From Frankia casuarinae (GTDB lineage: Bacteria > Actinomycetota > Actinomycetes > Frankiales > Frankiaceae), in assembly GCF_000013345.1 (NCBI RefSeq), contig NC_007777.1, positions 3,844,001 through 3,908,000 on the forward strand: DNA of 64,000 nt, given 5' to 3'. Position 1 is the first letter of the stretch. Each line of letters begins with the position of its first letter. Shown in pieces: positions 23,661 to 32,272 of this stretch. The notes below the pieces were generated by a model that was not told the DNA's origin, made no database searches, and saw only the letters and a list, made by a program, of their open reading frames with translations. A program made the translations under genes and the position numbers.

Positions 23661-24083
23661 ATGTCCCGGACGGTGCAGGTCGGCGCGGGTGGCGCCTATG
23701 ACCTCGGTTACCACGTCGTGTGGTGCCCGAAGTACCGCCGTGCTGTCCTCGTCGGTCCGGTCCGAGACCGGCTTGACGGGCTGATCCGCGAGAAGTGCGC
23801 CGAGCATGACTGGCTGATCGTCGCGCTGGAGATCGAGCCCGACCACGTGCACCTGTTCGTGAAAGCTCATCCGAAGCACGCCCCGTCGTACATCGCCAAC
23901 CAGCTCAAAGGCTTCACGTCCCACGTGCTACGCGGCGAGTTCGCGCACCTGCGCTCCCGGCTGCCCACGCTCTGGTCCCGGTCGTACTTCGTTGCCACCG
24001 TCGGCGCGGTGTCCGCCGAGACGGTCCGCCGGTACATCGATACGCAGAACGAGCGGCCGTGGCGCACGGGGGTGCCACGTTGA
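23661..24083 (+). CDS. tnpA: IS200/IS605 Y1 (HUH) transposase TnpA
   Basis: 140 aa. The HUH metal motif appears as EPDHVHLFV and the catalytic tyrosine as AETVRRYIDTQ; VWCPKYRRAVL near the start is also diagnostic. The family cuts and rejoins single-stranded DNA at subterminal hairpins. Length is normal and no damage is seen, so the element could be active. It overlaps tnpB by 4 to 25 bases depending on the tnpB start. Confidence 0.92.
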   Translation: MSRTVQVGAGGAYDLGYHVVWCPKYRRAVLVGPVRDRLDGLIREKCAEHDWLIVALEIEPDHVHLFVKAHPKHAPSYIANQLKGFTSHVLRGEFAHLRSRLPTLWSRSYFVATVGAVSAETVRRYIDTQNERPWRTGVPR

Positions 24084-25279
24084 GACGGTCGTACAAGTTC
24101 CTGCTCCGCCCGACCGCGCACCAGCAGATCGCGTTGACGGCGATGCTCGACGACCACCGGGCGCTGTACAACGCCGCGCTTCAGGAGCGGCGCGATGCCT
24201 ACCGGCATCCGAGCAAGACGACGGTCCGCTACGGGGGCCAGTCGGCCCAGCTCAAGGACATTCGGGGGTTTGACGCGGATCAGGCCCGCTGGTCGTTCTC
24301 CTCTCAGCAGGCCACCCTGCGTCGCCTCAATCTCGCATTCGCCGCGTTCTTCCGCCGGGTCAAGGCGGGCGAGACGCCCGGCTACCCGCGGTTCAAGGGC
24401 GCCGGCTGGTTCGACACGGTGACGTGGCCCGCCAACGGTGACGGGTGCCTCTGGGACTCGCAGCCCGAGAACCCGAAGACGATGTTCGTCCGCCTTCAGG
24501 GCGTCGGCCACGTCAAGGTCCACCAGCACCGGCCAGTGGCTGGCCGGGTCAAGACGCTGTCCGTCAGGCGGGAGGGTGCCCGCTGGTACCTCGTGCTGTC
24601 CTGCGACGACGTGCCCGCCGAGCCGCTGGAACCAACGGGCGCCGTCGTCGGCGTGGACTTGGGTGTCGCCTCGCTGGCCAGCACGTCGAACGGCGAGCAC
24701 TACGGCAACCCGCGTTTCCTCGAACGGGCCGCCGGGCGCCTCGCCAACGCGCAGCGCGACCTTGCCCGTAAGAAGCGCGGCTCGAAGCGGCGCCGCAAGG
24801 CGGCTACTCGGGTCGCGAACCAGTCCCGGGCCGTGGCCCGGCAGCGCGTCGACCTCGCGAACAAGACCGCGCGCGAACTGGTCGCCGACCACGACCTGAT
24901 CGCTGTCGAGAAGCTGAACGTCAAGGGCATGGTCCGCCGGGCCAAGCCGAAGCCCGACCCGGACCAGCCGGGGGCGTTCCTGCCGAACGGGCAGGCCGCC
25001 AAGTCCGGGCTGAACAGGTCGATTCTCGACGCCGGGTGGGGGGTGTTCCTCAACGCACTGCGTGCCAAGGCTGAAAGCGCCGGGCGGGTCGTCGTCGAGG
25101 TCAACCCCCGCCACACCTCCCAGCGATGCGCCGAATGTGGCCATGTCGCCCCGGAGAACCGGCCCAGTCAGGCCACGTTCCGCTGTGTGGAGTGCGGCCA
25201 CGCCGCGCACGCAGACGTGAACGCGGCGATCAACATACTCGGGGCGGGGCTCGCCCTTCAGGTGGCGCAAGCTTCCTGA
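24059..25279 (+). CDS. tnpB: RNA-guided nuclease TnpB of the IS605 element
   Basis: Up to 406 aa. N-terminal RRSYKFLLRPTAHQQ, RuvC-I Asp in VVGVDLGVASLA (about residue 200), RuvC-II Glu in AVEKLNVKGMVRR, a zinc ribbon (CAECGHVAP...CVECGHAAH) and RuvC-III Asp in HADVNAAINIL. All catalytic residues are present. TnpB proteins cut DNA next to a TAM, guided by RNA from the right end; here the TAM should be CTCAC. The GTG at 24059 is the longest start, but a TTG at 24080 overlapping the tnpA stop (TTGA), at LRRSYKF, is more likely the true one. Confidence 0.92.
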   Translation: MAHGGATLRRSYKFLLRPTAHQQIALTAMLDDHRALYNAALQERRDAYRHPSKTTVRYGGQSAQLKDIRGFDADQARWSFSSQQATLRRLNLAFAAFFRRVKAGETPGYPRFKGAGWFDTVTWPANGDGCLWDSQPENPKTMFVRLQGVGHVKVHQHRPVAGRVKTLSVRREGARWYLVLSCDDVPAEPLEPTGAVVGVDLGVASLASTSNGEHYGNPRFLERAAGRLANAQRDLARKKRGSKRRRKAATRVANQSRAVARQRVDLANKTARELVADHDLIAVEKLNVKGMVRRAKPKPDPDQPGAFLPNGQAAKSGLNRSILDAGWGVFLNALRAKAESAGRVVVEVNPRHTSQRCAECGHVAPENRPSQATFRCVECGHAAHADVNAAINILGAGLALQVAQAS

Positions 25280-25312
25280 GAAGCTGACGCCTTTAGGCGT
25301 CAGAGGAGTCAC
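25150..25312 (+). ncRNA. Probable omega-RNA (reRNA) region at the IS605 right end
   Basis: For IS605-type elements the guide RNA spans the 3' end of tnpB to the right end, with the guide read from flanking DNA. The right-end hairpin (25284-25303) lies here and the following bases (GGTCAGGTCATCGCGATG at 25313 on) would be the guide. The 5' limit is not visible from sequence and is approximate. Confidence 0.4.
25284..25303. repeat. IS605 right-end hairpin
   Basis: CTGACGCC-TTTA-GGCGTCAG, an 8-bp perfect stem with a 4-base loop, five bases after the tnpB stop and nine bases before the element end. Confidence 0.88.
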
Positions 25313-25435
25313 GGTCAGGTCATCGCGATGCTCGTCGCCAACCGGCTGACCGCCCCGACCCCGCTGGTTCGCATCGAGGACTGAGCGAGGGCGTGAGCGG
25401 TCGAGGAGATGTTCGGAATCGCCGTTGCATAAGAG
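25313..25435 (+). pseudogene. IS1634-type transposase relic, continuation
   Basis: In the frame left at 23561 the sequence reads GQVIAMLVANRLTAPTPLVR, then IED, a stop, ARA, a stop, and AVEEMFGIAVA. In the family both stops (25382-25384 and 25394-25396) are tryptophans (EDWAR-x-WAVEE), so two TGG codons have become TGA. The relic ends where the next element begins near 25433. Confidence 0.72.
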
Positions 25436-26800
25436 CGCCTGATAGCGGCGCTCATGCCGCCTCACCTTGCGGTGAAGCACTCCCGGTCCGACCGGCCCGA
25501 GCCGTGCCGGGTTCCCGTTTCCCAGCCGCCCGCCCCGCGGACGGGGTCCTACGGTCGGCTCCACGGGCGTTTACCGTCTCCGACCTACTGGCGGCGACGA
25601 GGTTGGACAGGTTGACCGCGGCGTTCAGGTCGCGGCCGCCTACCAGCCCGCAGGACTGGCAGGCGAAGATACGCTCCGACAGGGTGAGGCCTGGGTTTCG
25701 CCAGCCGCAGTCGGAACAGGTCTTCGAGCTTGGATACCAGCGGTCCGCGACCACGAGCGTCGATCCGTACCAGAGGGTCTTGTAGGCGAGCTGGCGGCGG
25801 ACCTCGGCCATCCCGGTATCGGACACGGCACGGGCAAGACGGCGGTTACGGACCATCCCGGCCACGTGCAGGTCTTCCACCACGATCGTGTCGTGGGTCT
25901 TGGCCAGCCGGGCGGTGAGCTTGTGCAGCCCGTCGCGGCGCTGGTAGGCGACGCGGGCATGGAGGCGACCGAGGGTGGCGGCGTGTCTACGGCGACCGGC
26001 GCTGCCGGGCGTGGAGCGGGCGTAGGCCCGCGACGCGCGGCGCAGTTCGCGCAGCGACCGGGCCAGCGGCCTGGGGTTCTCGACGGTCTCGCCGGTCGAC
26101 AGGACGGCGAGGTGCCTCACACCCAGGTCGACCCCGACCGGGCCGCCCCGGCGCTGCCGGGTAGACGGCTTGCCGGGGACATCACGGTCGGCCTCCACGG
26201 TGAACGCCACGAACCAGCGCCCCGCGGTCCGGGACACGGTCGCGCCCAGCAGGCGTGCGGACCCGTCGACGAGCCGGCCGGTCAGCGCACCCATCGGCTC
26301 ATGCACCTTGACCCGGCCGACCCGGGGCAGCTTCACCTGCCGATCCCCAGCCGGACCGTAGGCGCCGGTGGTGTACCGGAACGAGTCACGGGCCCTCCCG
26401 CGCTTCTTGAACCGGGGAAACCGACCCGCCGGCCCTTCCGCTTCCCTTACCGGGAGTCGGTGAAGTTCTTCAACCCCCGGGCAAGCTGATCCAGGCCAGC
26501 GCGGAACGCCTCCTTCGAGCACCGCGCCCACCACGGGGCCAGCTTGTGTTTCGCAGCGTTCCAGGCCAGCCGCAACGCGGGCAGCGTCCACGACACCGGG
26601 GTGAGCAGATCACCGGTCAGCCCGTAGGACTGTTCGGCCTCGCGCTGCGCGAACGCGGCTTTCACCCGGACCAGACCCCAGTTGTAGGCGAACCGCTCTG
26701 CCCCGGCATGCCGGCGCAGAGCGGCAAGCCGGACGGTGTTTGGATCGAGAGCGAACCCTCTCCACCTCCCGCGACGCCAAATCATGGAAGGGTCGGCTAA
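25433..26800 (-). mobile_element. TnpB-only (IS1341-like) element, degraded
   Basis: A minus-strand tnpB without tnpA. The right end carries a hairpin at 25433-25453 (GAGCGCC/GGCGCTC) overlapping the tnpB stop, and a second stem TCACC-TTGC-GGTGA at 25462-25475, as expected for an omega-RNA scaffold. It abuts the IS1634 relic. The left end near 26800 is only approximate. Confidence 0.55.
25452..26785 (-). pseudogene. TnpB, frameshifted
   Basis: The N-terminal frame (26785 to 26450: WRGFALDPNTVRLAALRRHA, then ERFAYNWGLVRVKAAF) stops at TAA (26447-26449) after NFTDSR. The protein continues in another frame as GRFPRFKKRGRARDSFRYTT and keeps every catalytic element: VGVDLGVRHLAV, VVEDLHVAGM, the CSDC...CQSC zinc ribbon and GRDLNAAVNLS. 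One small indel between about 26416 and 26446 plus the stop breaks the gene. The tail SASPQGEAA is standard for actinobacterial TnpB. The C-terminal piece alone (from 26591) is open but lacks the N-terminal domain. Confidence 0.8.
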
Positions 26801-26873
26801 CGAACCGCTTGTTCCAGCAGGTAGGTACAGCGGCGGAAGAGTGGTCCGTCGTGGTGGAGCATCGCCACGATTG

Positions 26874-27896
26874 TTACTTCAACCGGAATGTCCGAGTAGT
26901 GGACAAGGCCGGGTCGCCGGGCCGAAGCCGCAGCTCCCCGAGCTCCGGTAACAGGACTGCTGCCGCGACCGTGCGCTCCCGCCGGATGTCGCCGTTGTCG
27001 GGCACCCGGATGGGTGGGGCGGACAGCAACGCGAGGTGCTCCTCGGGCTCCTTCCCAAGGGTCGCGAGCACCGCCGTGGCAGCCTCAAGCCGGCGGACGG
27101 AGGAGTTGCGGGCGAACACGTTGATCTCGTCGTGGGGAACGAAGTCGGGATGGAGGAAGTGGTTGGTGTGGACGGTCTGTGGCGCTTGCACGGTCCGTAG
27201 CTCGTCACCGAGGATCTCCACCCAGACCGCCCGGGTGGCATCGCAGAGCGTCAGCGACCGGGAGCTGGCCAGCCGCAGGCCGCGGAGGACGTCGAGGGCT
27301 TCCTCGACGTCCTCCGCTGTGTCGAGCAGGTGCCGGATCGCCAGGTACGGGGGCAGACCTGCCCGCCAGTCGCCACCCAGGACGAGGTTGAGCCCGATCG
27401 CGAGGCCGCGGCTGTTGAGGCCGAGGTATCCGAGCAGGCCGCCGAAGCTCAGCACGAGCGAGCGGCCGATCGGCGAGGCCAGGTCGAGGACGGCGATCTG
27501 GTCTTCGAGGTCGCCGTTGAGGTCGACGGTCTGGGCGAGCAGCGGGCCGGCGACCCGCGCGTAGGTGGTGCAGTCACCCGCGGTGGGGATCTTGGTGTAG
27601 CCGAGGATCTCGCGCCGAAGCTGGAGCAGCCAGGCCTCGTCCTCGTCCAGGCCCGCGCCGGACGCGAGCCCGGCGACCTCGGCCGCGAGCCGCGGCGTGG
27701 CGTGCTCGATCTCCGTACGGTACCGGGCGATCGTCGGGCGCAGTCCGTCCAGCGTCACCGGGTCGGGCAGCAGCCGGCCGAGCCGGCAGACGTGGTCGTC
27801 CACAAACGACCGCAGCCGCCCCGCCAACGCCGCCCCGTGGGCCTTGCCCAGCTCCGACGGCTCCCCGTCCGCCCTGACCAGGACGGTCACGGGCAC
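26874..27896 (-). CDS. C45 family autoproteolytic acyltransferase/hydrolase
   Basis: 340 aa. Resembles acyl-CoA:6-aminopenicillanic acid acyltransferase (IAT): the N-terminal nucleophile is Cys109 in TAGDCTTYARV, exposed by self-cleavage before the Cys, followed by LLAQTVDLNGD and VLSFGGLLGYLGLNSRGLAIGLNLV. These enzymes form or break amide bonds with acyl thioesters. It is the last gene of the fourteen-gene minus-strand operon; its GTG overlaps the GNAT stop by ten bases. It could release or acylate the hydrazine product from a carrier protein; that role is inferred. Confidence 0.85.
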   Translation of the reverse strand: MPVTVLVRADGEPSELGKAHGAALAGRLRSFVDDHVCRLGRLLPDPVTLDGLRPTIARYRTEIEHATPRLAAEVAGLASGAGLDEDEAWLLQLRREILGYTKIPTAGDCTTYARVAGPLLAQTVDLNGDLEDQIAVLDLASPIGRSLVLSFGGLLGYLGLNSRGLAIGLNLVLGGDWRAGLPPYLAIRHLLDTAEDVEEALDVLRGLRLASSRSLTLCDATRAVWVEILGDELRTVQAPQTVHTNHFLHPDFVPHDEINVFARNSSVRRLEAATAVLATLGKEPEEHLALLSAPPIRVPDNGDIRRERTVAAAVLLPELGELRLRPGDPALSTTRTFRLK

Positions 27897-28486
27897 GCCT
27901 TAGGGCGCTCGGCGAGCGTCTTCTTCACGATCGGCCATTCCTCGACCAGCACGCTGTAGTAGATCGCGTCGCGACGGCGCCCGTCCGGCATGGGGTTGTA
28001 GCTGCGCAGCACCCCCTCCTCGACGGCGCCGATGTTGCGCAGGCCGCCGCGGGCCTGGGTGTTCAACACGTCGGTCTTGAACTCCACCCGCAGCGCGCCC
28101 AGGCGCTCGAAGGCGTGCTCCAGCAGCAGCACCTTGGCCCACCGGTTGATCCCCGTGCCGCGGAAGTCTCGGCCGAGCCACGACCAGCCGATCTCCAGCC
28201 GAGCGTCCGGCTCGGACAGGTTGCTATAGCTCATGCTGCCCGCGACCCGGCCGGTGCGCTTGTCGGTGATGACGAAGACACATCGCCGGCCGGCCCGATG
28301 GTCGGCGAGAGATGCGTCGAAGAACGCCTCGAAGTCGGCATCGGATTCCACCCGGAAGACGAAGTACCGCCAGATGTCCGGGTCGAAAGCGATCGCCCGC
28401 AACGCTTCCCGGTCGGCCTCGGTGACGGGTGCGAGGCGGACGTGGTCGTTGTCCAGGACGGCCGGGCCGTCCGTGCGCCAGGCCAC
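27887..28486 (-). CDS. GNAT-family N-acyltransferase (RimJ/RimL-like)
   Basis: 199 aa. RimJ/RimL-type GNAT: VRLAPVTEADREAL, VAGSMSYSNLSEPDARLEIGW, GRDFRGTGINRWAKVLLLEHAFE (acyl-CoA pyrophosphate loop R/Q-x-x-G-x-G/A in degenerate form), VEFKTDVLNTQARGGLRNIGAVEEG. In the triacsin pathway a GNAT protein acylates hydrazinoacetate to protect it; the neighbours here make the same job likely. The GTG start lies three bases after the carrier-protein stop. Confidence 0.85.
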   Translation of the reverse strand: MAWRTDGPAVLDNDHVRLAPVTEADREALRAIAFDPDIWRYFVFRVESDADFEAFFDASLADHRAGRRCVFVITDKRTGRVAGSMSYSNLSEPDARLEIGWSWLGRDFRGTGINRWAKVLLLEHAFERLGALRVEFKTDVLNTQARGGLRNIGAVEEGVLRSYNPMPDGRRRDAIYYSVLVEEWPIVKKTLAERPKACP

Positions 28487-28489
28487 CGG

Positions 28490-28783
28490 TCAGGCCCCCG
28501 CTGGAGCGTGCCGGGACAGGATTTCCACGCAGTCACGCAGGGTGTGCATCCCGGCCAGATCGTCCTCGGTGAAATGGGCCATGTCGATGCCCGTGTCCCT
28601 GCACAGCGAGGTCAGGAACAGGACCTTGTTCAGCGAGGTCAGCCCGTAGGTACCGGTGAGGGCGGCAGCGGGCTCCAGGTCCTCGGGGGCGATGTCGATG
28701 GTCAGCACCGCGGCCAGGTTCTCCCGGACGACGGTCTCGATGTCAGGCAGCACAGAGTCGGGCAGCACAGAGTCAGGCAGCAT
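28490..28783 (-). CDS. Acyl/peptidyl carrier protein
   Basis: 97 aa. The phosphopantetheine attachment site is Ser50 in GTYGLTSLNKVLFL, within a normal four-helix carrier sequence (IETVVRENLAAVL...HFTEDDLAGMHTLRDCVEIL). The N-terminus LPDSVLPDSVLPD is encoded by a 15-bp tandem repeat. The start codon overlaps the end of the AMP-ligase gene, which should load this carrier. A candidate hydrazinoacetyl carrier, by analogy with triacsin. Confidence 0.88.
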   Translation of the reverse strand: MLPDSVLPDSVLPDIETVVRENLAAVLTIDIAPEDLEPAAALTGTYGLTSLNKVLFLTSLCRDTGIDMAHFTEDDLAGMHTLRDCVEILSRHAPAGA

Positions 28784-30287
28784 GGAGTCCCTTCCTCGGG
28801 TCGCCGAGCTGGCGCAGGTACACCGCTCGGATCTGCTTCCGCTTGGGTTTGTACTGAGATGTGAGCAGGCCGTTGTCGATGCTGAACGGCTCGTCGGCCA
28901 CCACGGCCCGGTGGATGTACTGGTCACCGCCGAGCGCCTTGTTGGTGGCCGCGAGCTGTGCGGAGATGGCAGCGGTGTCCGCCGGCACCGACGCCGGCGA
29001 GACGACCGCCACCAGCTCGGTCTGGGCCGGGCAGTAGAGCACGCACTCCGCGATGGCCGGGCTGGCCTTCAGATGCTCCTCGATCTGCCTGACGATGATC
29101 TTCTTACCGTTGTCCAACACGATCGTGTCGTCGGCACGACCGAGAACGAACAGGAAGCCGTCGGCGTCAAGGTATCCGAGGTCACCGGTGCGCACGGTGC
29201 CGTCGGGGCCGAAGACCCGCTCGGAGTCGCCGGGCTCGCAGTAGGCGTACCGCCCGTTCACCGGGTGCTGGGCACGGACGCTGATCACCCCGTCATCGTC
29301 GATGAGTACCTGCTTGCCCGGCAGCACCCGGCCTACGCTGCCCTCCCGGTGCGCGCCCGGGTGGTTCTTGGCCACGATGCACGTCTCGTTGAGGCCGTAG
29401 CCCTCGTAGATCGGCAGACCGAGCCGGTTGAAGAAGGCAAGGGTGGCGGGATCGGCGGGCGCCGAGCCCGTCCAGAGGTAGCGGATGCGGTCGCCGAACA
29501 GGTCGCGGGCCACATCGGCGAGGTCCCGGCCGGTGCGCTGGGTGCGGCGCTCGATCTGGCTGCGGGCACCTTCGAAGAAGCCGGGCACGCCCATGACGAC
29601 GGTCGGCCGTACCTGGGTGAGTGCGACAAACGCCGCCTCGTAGGTGCAGACCGTGACGTCGTGGCCGTGCAGCAGCGCCGAATACACCCAGTAGCGCTGC
29701 TGAAGCAACGACAGCGGCAGAAACACCAGCAGATTGTCGCCGGGGCCGTGGCCGAACATGCCCTGGACGGCGTCCAGCGAGCTGTCGATGCTGCCGACGG
29801 TGGCGCCCAGGCCCTTGGGCGTGCCGGTGCTTCCCGAGGTGAACTTGATCGTGGTGACCTCGTCGGGGGCGTACCTGACCGGCGGCGGGGGCACGTCGGG
29901 CAGGTCGTCGGGCAGGTCGTCGAGCAGGTCGTCGAGCAGGGCCGCGAGTTGCTCGACACCGGATTCGTCGGACGGCCGGTCGGTGAACAGGAGGGAGAGG
30001 CCGTAGCGGTCCATGAGTTCGCGGGTAGGCGCGAACTTGCCCGGTTCCAGGCCGGCGGTCTCGACCTTGAGCCGCAGGGCAGCCAGGTCGAGCACCACCC
30101 ACTCGAGGCTGTTGGCGGCGAGGATGCCGATCCGGTCGCCCGCGCCGAGGCCGCGGGCGCGCAGCCTGGCCGCGACCAGGCCGGACAGTCGCCAGACCTC
30201 GGCGAGCGGGACCTCGCGGGTGCCGGCCAGCCTGGTGATGTACAGCGTCCCGCGGTCCGGGGTGGACGCCAGGAGTTTGTTGATCAT
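28773..30287 (-). CDS. AMP-dependent acyl-ACP/CoA ligase
   Basis: 504 aa. Adenylate-forming motifs: TTIKFTSGSTGTPKGL (A3), YEGYGLNETC (A5), TGDLGYLDADGFLFVLGRADD (A7/A8) and a C-terminal KKIIVRQIEEHL. A 12-bp repeat gives the LDDLLDDLPDDLPD stretch near 145-160. The start is ATG 30287 with AGGAG, overlapping the preceding stop by ATGA. It presumably activates hydrazinoacetate or its acyl derivative and loads the carrier protein downstream, the role of the ligase in the triacsin cluster. Confidence 0.87.
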   Translation of the reverse strand: MINKLLASTPDRGTLYITRLAGTREVPLAEVWRLSGLVAARLRARGLGAGDRIGILAANSLEWVVLDLAALRLKVETAGLEPGKFAPTRELMDRYGLSLLFTDRPSDESGVEQLAALLDDLLDDLPDDLPDVPPPPVRYAPDEVTTIKFTSGSTGTPKGLGATVGSIDSSLDAVQGMFGHGPGDNLLVFLPLSLLQQRYWVYSALLHGHDVTVCTYEAAFVALTQVRPTVVMGVPGFFEGARSQIERRTQRTGRDLADVARDLFGDRIRYLWTGSAPADPATLAFFNRLGLPIYEGYGLNETCIVAKNHPGAHREGSVGRVLPGKQVLIDDDGVISVRAQHPVNGRYAYCEPGDSERVFGPDGTVRTGDLGYLDADGFLFVLGRADDTIVLDNGKKIIVRQIEEHLKASPAIAECVLYCPAQTELVAVVSPASVPADTAAISAQLAATNKALGGDQYIHRAVVADEPFSIDNGLLTSQYKPKRKQIRAVYLRQLGDPRKGLHAA

Positions 30288-32272
30288 GACAGGCTCCTGC
30301 TGGTCGGGCGGAAGAACGTGGTGTGGGCGAGGGTGACCTTGCTGCCCGGCGGGATCAGCTCGACCGTGCTGGGCCACTGGTCGGGCGCCGGCTGGCCAAG
30401 GGCTTCGGCCAGCCGGACGGCGAAGCGCGGCATGACCGGCGCGGCGCCGTGCGCGAGCAGTGCGGCGGCGGCCAGCTCCAGTGCGGTGGCCGTGCGCACC
30501 TCGTTCGGCATGCCGCCGGCCCGCGCCAGCACGCGTTCCCGGCGGCTGAACCGGAGCGCGTCGGCCACCAGGGCGTCCAGTTCGGCGGCGGCCTGGTTGA
30601 GCGAGAACCCGCCGGGCCGCAGGCTGGCGGTGAGCGCCCCAAGCCGGGCAGCGAGCTGGCTGAGGAACCCGGCGTGCTCGGGGGTCCAGTTGCCGGCGTC
30701 GGGAGCCACCCCGTCGTAGTGGTCGGCCACGTGCTGGCCGAGGTCGTTCAGCCAGGCCTGCCAGGTGCCGATCAGGGTGGTCGCGAGCGTGTGCTCGTAG
30801 GCGTCGAGCTCGAAGTTCGTTCGCTGCGCCTCGGGACGGCTACGGGCGAGGAAGTAGCGCACGGCGTCCACGCTGCCGGCGTCGAGGATCTGCTTGCCCC
30901 AGATGGCGTGCCGGCGGCCGGTGGAGAACTTCAGGCCGTCGTAGAGGAAGAACTCGTTGACGTGGTAGTCGATGTCCGGCGTCCAGCCGGGCAGGGCGAG
31001 CTGGTAGAGCACCGGGTAGAGAATCGCGTGGTAGAAGCTGTTGTCGTAGCCGAAGAAGTGGACGATCTTCCAGTCGTCGGTCGGCTCGGCGGCCGTCCAG
31101 TCGCGGCCGATGCGCTCGCCGAGCTTCTGGATGCCGTGCAGGAAGCCGAAGGCCATCTCCGGCCATACCCAGATCACCTGGCCGGCGCCGTTCGCCTCGT
31201 GCGGGGTGATGCCCCAGTCGCTGGGGTGGCTGACCGGGATGTCGACCCGCTCCCGGCGGAACAGTCGTGCGGCGAGCTCCCGTAGCCGGGCCGGGACGCG
31301 GCCCCGGCGGTGATGGTCGAGCACCGTGCCCGCGTGCTCATGCAGCGGCAGCACGTAGCGGCGGACCGTGCCGGCAGCGGGTGCCTCGCCGGAGGGCTTG
31401 GCGACCGGATCGGCCAGGTCGACCACGGTGTTCGGCTCGCCGCACTCCTCGCAGATGTTGCCGCCGGTGATCTCACCGCAGCCGGGGCAGCCGCCGCGGA
31501 CGTCGACCTCGTAGAGGTATTGGCCGGTTTTCGGGTCGAACAGCGCGGGGCCGTCGCTCGGGGCGATCGCGCCGGAGTCGACCAGCCTGGTGAAGAAGTC
31601 CTTCAGCGCGGGGACATAGCTGGGGTCGGCGTTTGTGACGGTGTACTGGTCGAGCGGGATGTCCATCAGTCGCAGGGTTTCCGCGATCTCGGCGCTGTAG
31701 TGCGCGGCCGTTTCGGCGTTCGACCTGCCTTCCCGGCGAGCGCAGTCGACCACGTAGGACTGGAAGTCGTCGCTGCCGGTCAGGTGCCAGATGTTGGCGC
31801 CGTTCATCCGTTGGAACCGGACGTAGGCGTCGGCACCCAGATACGGGCCGGAGAGGTGGCCGAGGTGGAGGTCGCCGTTGGGGGTGGGCGGCGTCGAGAA
31901 GACGAACACCGGGCGGTCGCCGTGCTCGCTGGTCACCGGGGTGGCCGAGGACACCGCGCGGGCGCCGTCGCGCCAGTACTGGGTGAGGAAGACCAGATCC
32001 TGATCCCCGGTGTTCTCCACGACGTGAGCCTCGAACGGCTCGAACAGGACGACGGTGCCCGGCGCGACCGGGTGGCGTTCGGAGCCCACGACGAACTCGC
32101 CGCGGCCGGCGACGATGACGATCAGCTCGGTTTCGTCGTGCCGGTGGTGCGCCGAGGCGACGCCCGGTGCGACCCGGCCCCAGGCGGCGCCGGTGCCCAG
32201 CCCGTCGACCGAGACCATGTCGATCCCGAATGCTTCGGAGAGCGCGGCGACGCCAAAGCGGTCGATGATCAT
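30284..32272 (-). CDS. Cupin-methionyl-tRNA-synthetase didomain protein (hydrazine synthetase)
   Basis: 662 aa. Residues 1-110 form a cupin (HHRHDETELIVIVAGRGEFVV and EAHVVEN supply His/Glu metal ligands). Residues about 118-662 are a class I synthetase core of MetRS type: HLGH at 136-139, zinc ligands CPGCGEITGGNICEECGEP, KFSTGR for KMSKS and an alpha-helical C-terminal domain. This fusion is the enzyme (Spb40 in s56-p1, Tri28 in triacsin, PyrN in pyrazomycin) that joins N6-hydroxylysine to an amino acid, making an N-N bond with ATP. It is not a housekeeping MetRS. ATGA overlaps couple it to the genes on both sides. Confidence 0.9.
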   Translation of the reverse strand: MIIDRFGVAALSEAFGIDMVSVDGLGTGAAWGRVAPGVASAHHRHDETELIVIVAGRGEFVVGSERHPVAPGTVVLFEPFEAHVVENTGDQDLVFLTQYWRDGARAVSSATPVTSEHGDRPVFVFSTPPTPNGDLHLGHLSGPYLGADAYVRFQRMNGANIWHLTGSDDFQSYVVDCARREGRSNAETAAHYSAEIAETLRLMDIPLDQYTVTNADPSYVPALKDFFTRLVDSGAIAPSDGPALFDPKTGQYLYEVDVRGGCPGCGEITGGNICEECGEPNTVVDLADPVAKPSGEAPAAGTVRRYVLPLHEHAGTVLDHHRRGRVPARLRELAARLFRRERVDIPVSHPSDWGITPHEANGAGQVIWVWPEMAFGFLHGIQKLGERIGRDWTAAEPTDDWKIVHFFGYDNSFYHAILYPVLYQLALPGWTPDIDYHVNEFFLYDGLKFSTGRRHAIWGKQILDAGSVDAVRYFLARSRPEAQRTNFELDAYEHTLATTLIGTWQAWLNDLGQHVADHYDGVAPDAGNWTPEHAGFLSQLAARLGALTASLRPGGFSLNQAAAELDALVADALRFSRRERVLARAGGMPNEVRTATALELAAAALLAHGAAPVMPRFAVRLAEALGQPAPDQWPSTVELIPPGSKVTLAHTTFFRPTSRSLS

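Larger units (their letters stand above)
23562..25312 (+). mobile_element. IS200/IS605-family element (tnpA + tnpB), 1751 bp
   Basis: Bounded by a left-end hairpin (23585-23604) and a right-end hairpin (25284-25303). It sits 3' of the pentamer CTCAC, and its own right end finishes in TCAC, with no target duplication, as expected for single-strand Y1 transposition. Removing it restores the interrupted IS1634 frame without adding or losing a base (GCT CAC | GGT CAG GTC), which fixes both ends. Confidence 0.88.

Noticed and set aside
28490-28927. Longer start for the second carrier protein (145 residues)
   Set aside because: It would overlap the AMP-ligase C-terminus by over 150 bases. The ATG at 28783 gives a normal-length carrier.
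28656-30719. 687-residue plus-strand frame over the AMP-ligase genes
   Set aside because: It is antisense to recognised motifs of the ligase and cupin-MetRS genes and has no family resemblance.
30284-32272. Housekeeping methionyl-tRNA synthetase
   Set aside because: The N-terminal cupin, the degenerate KFSTGR motif and the gene neighbours fit the hydrazine-forming enzyme instead.
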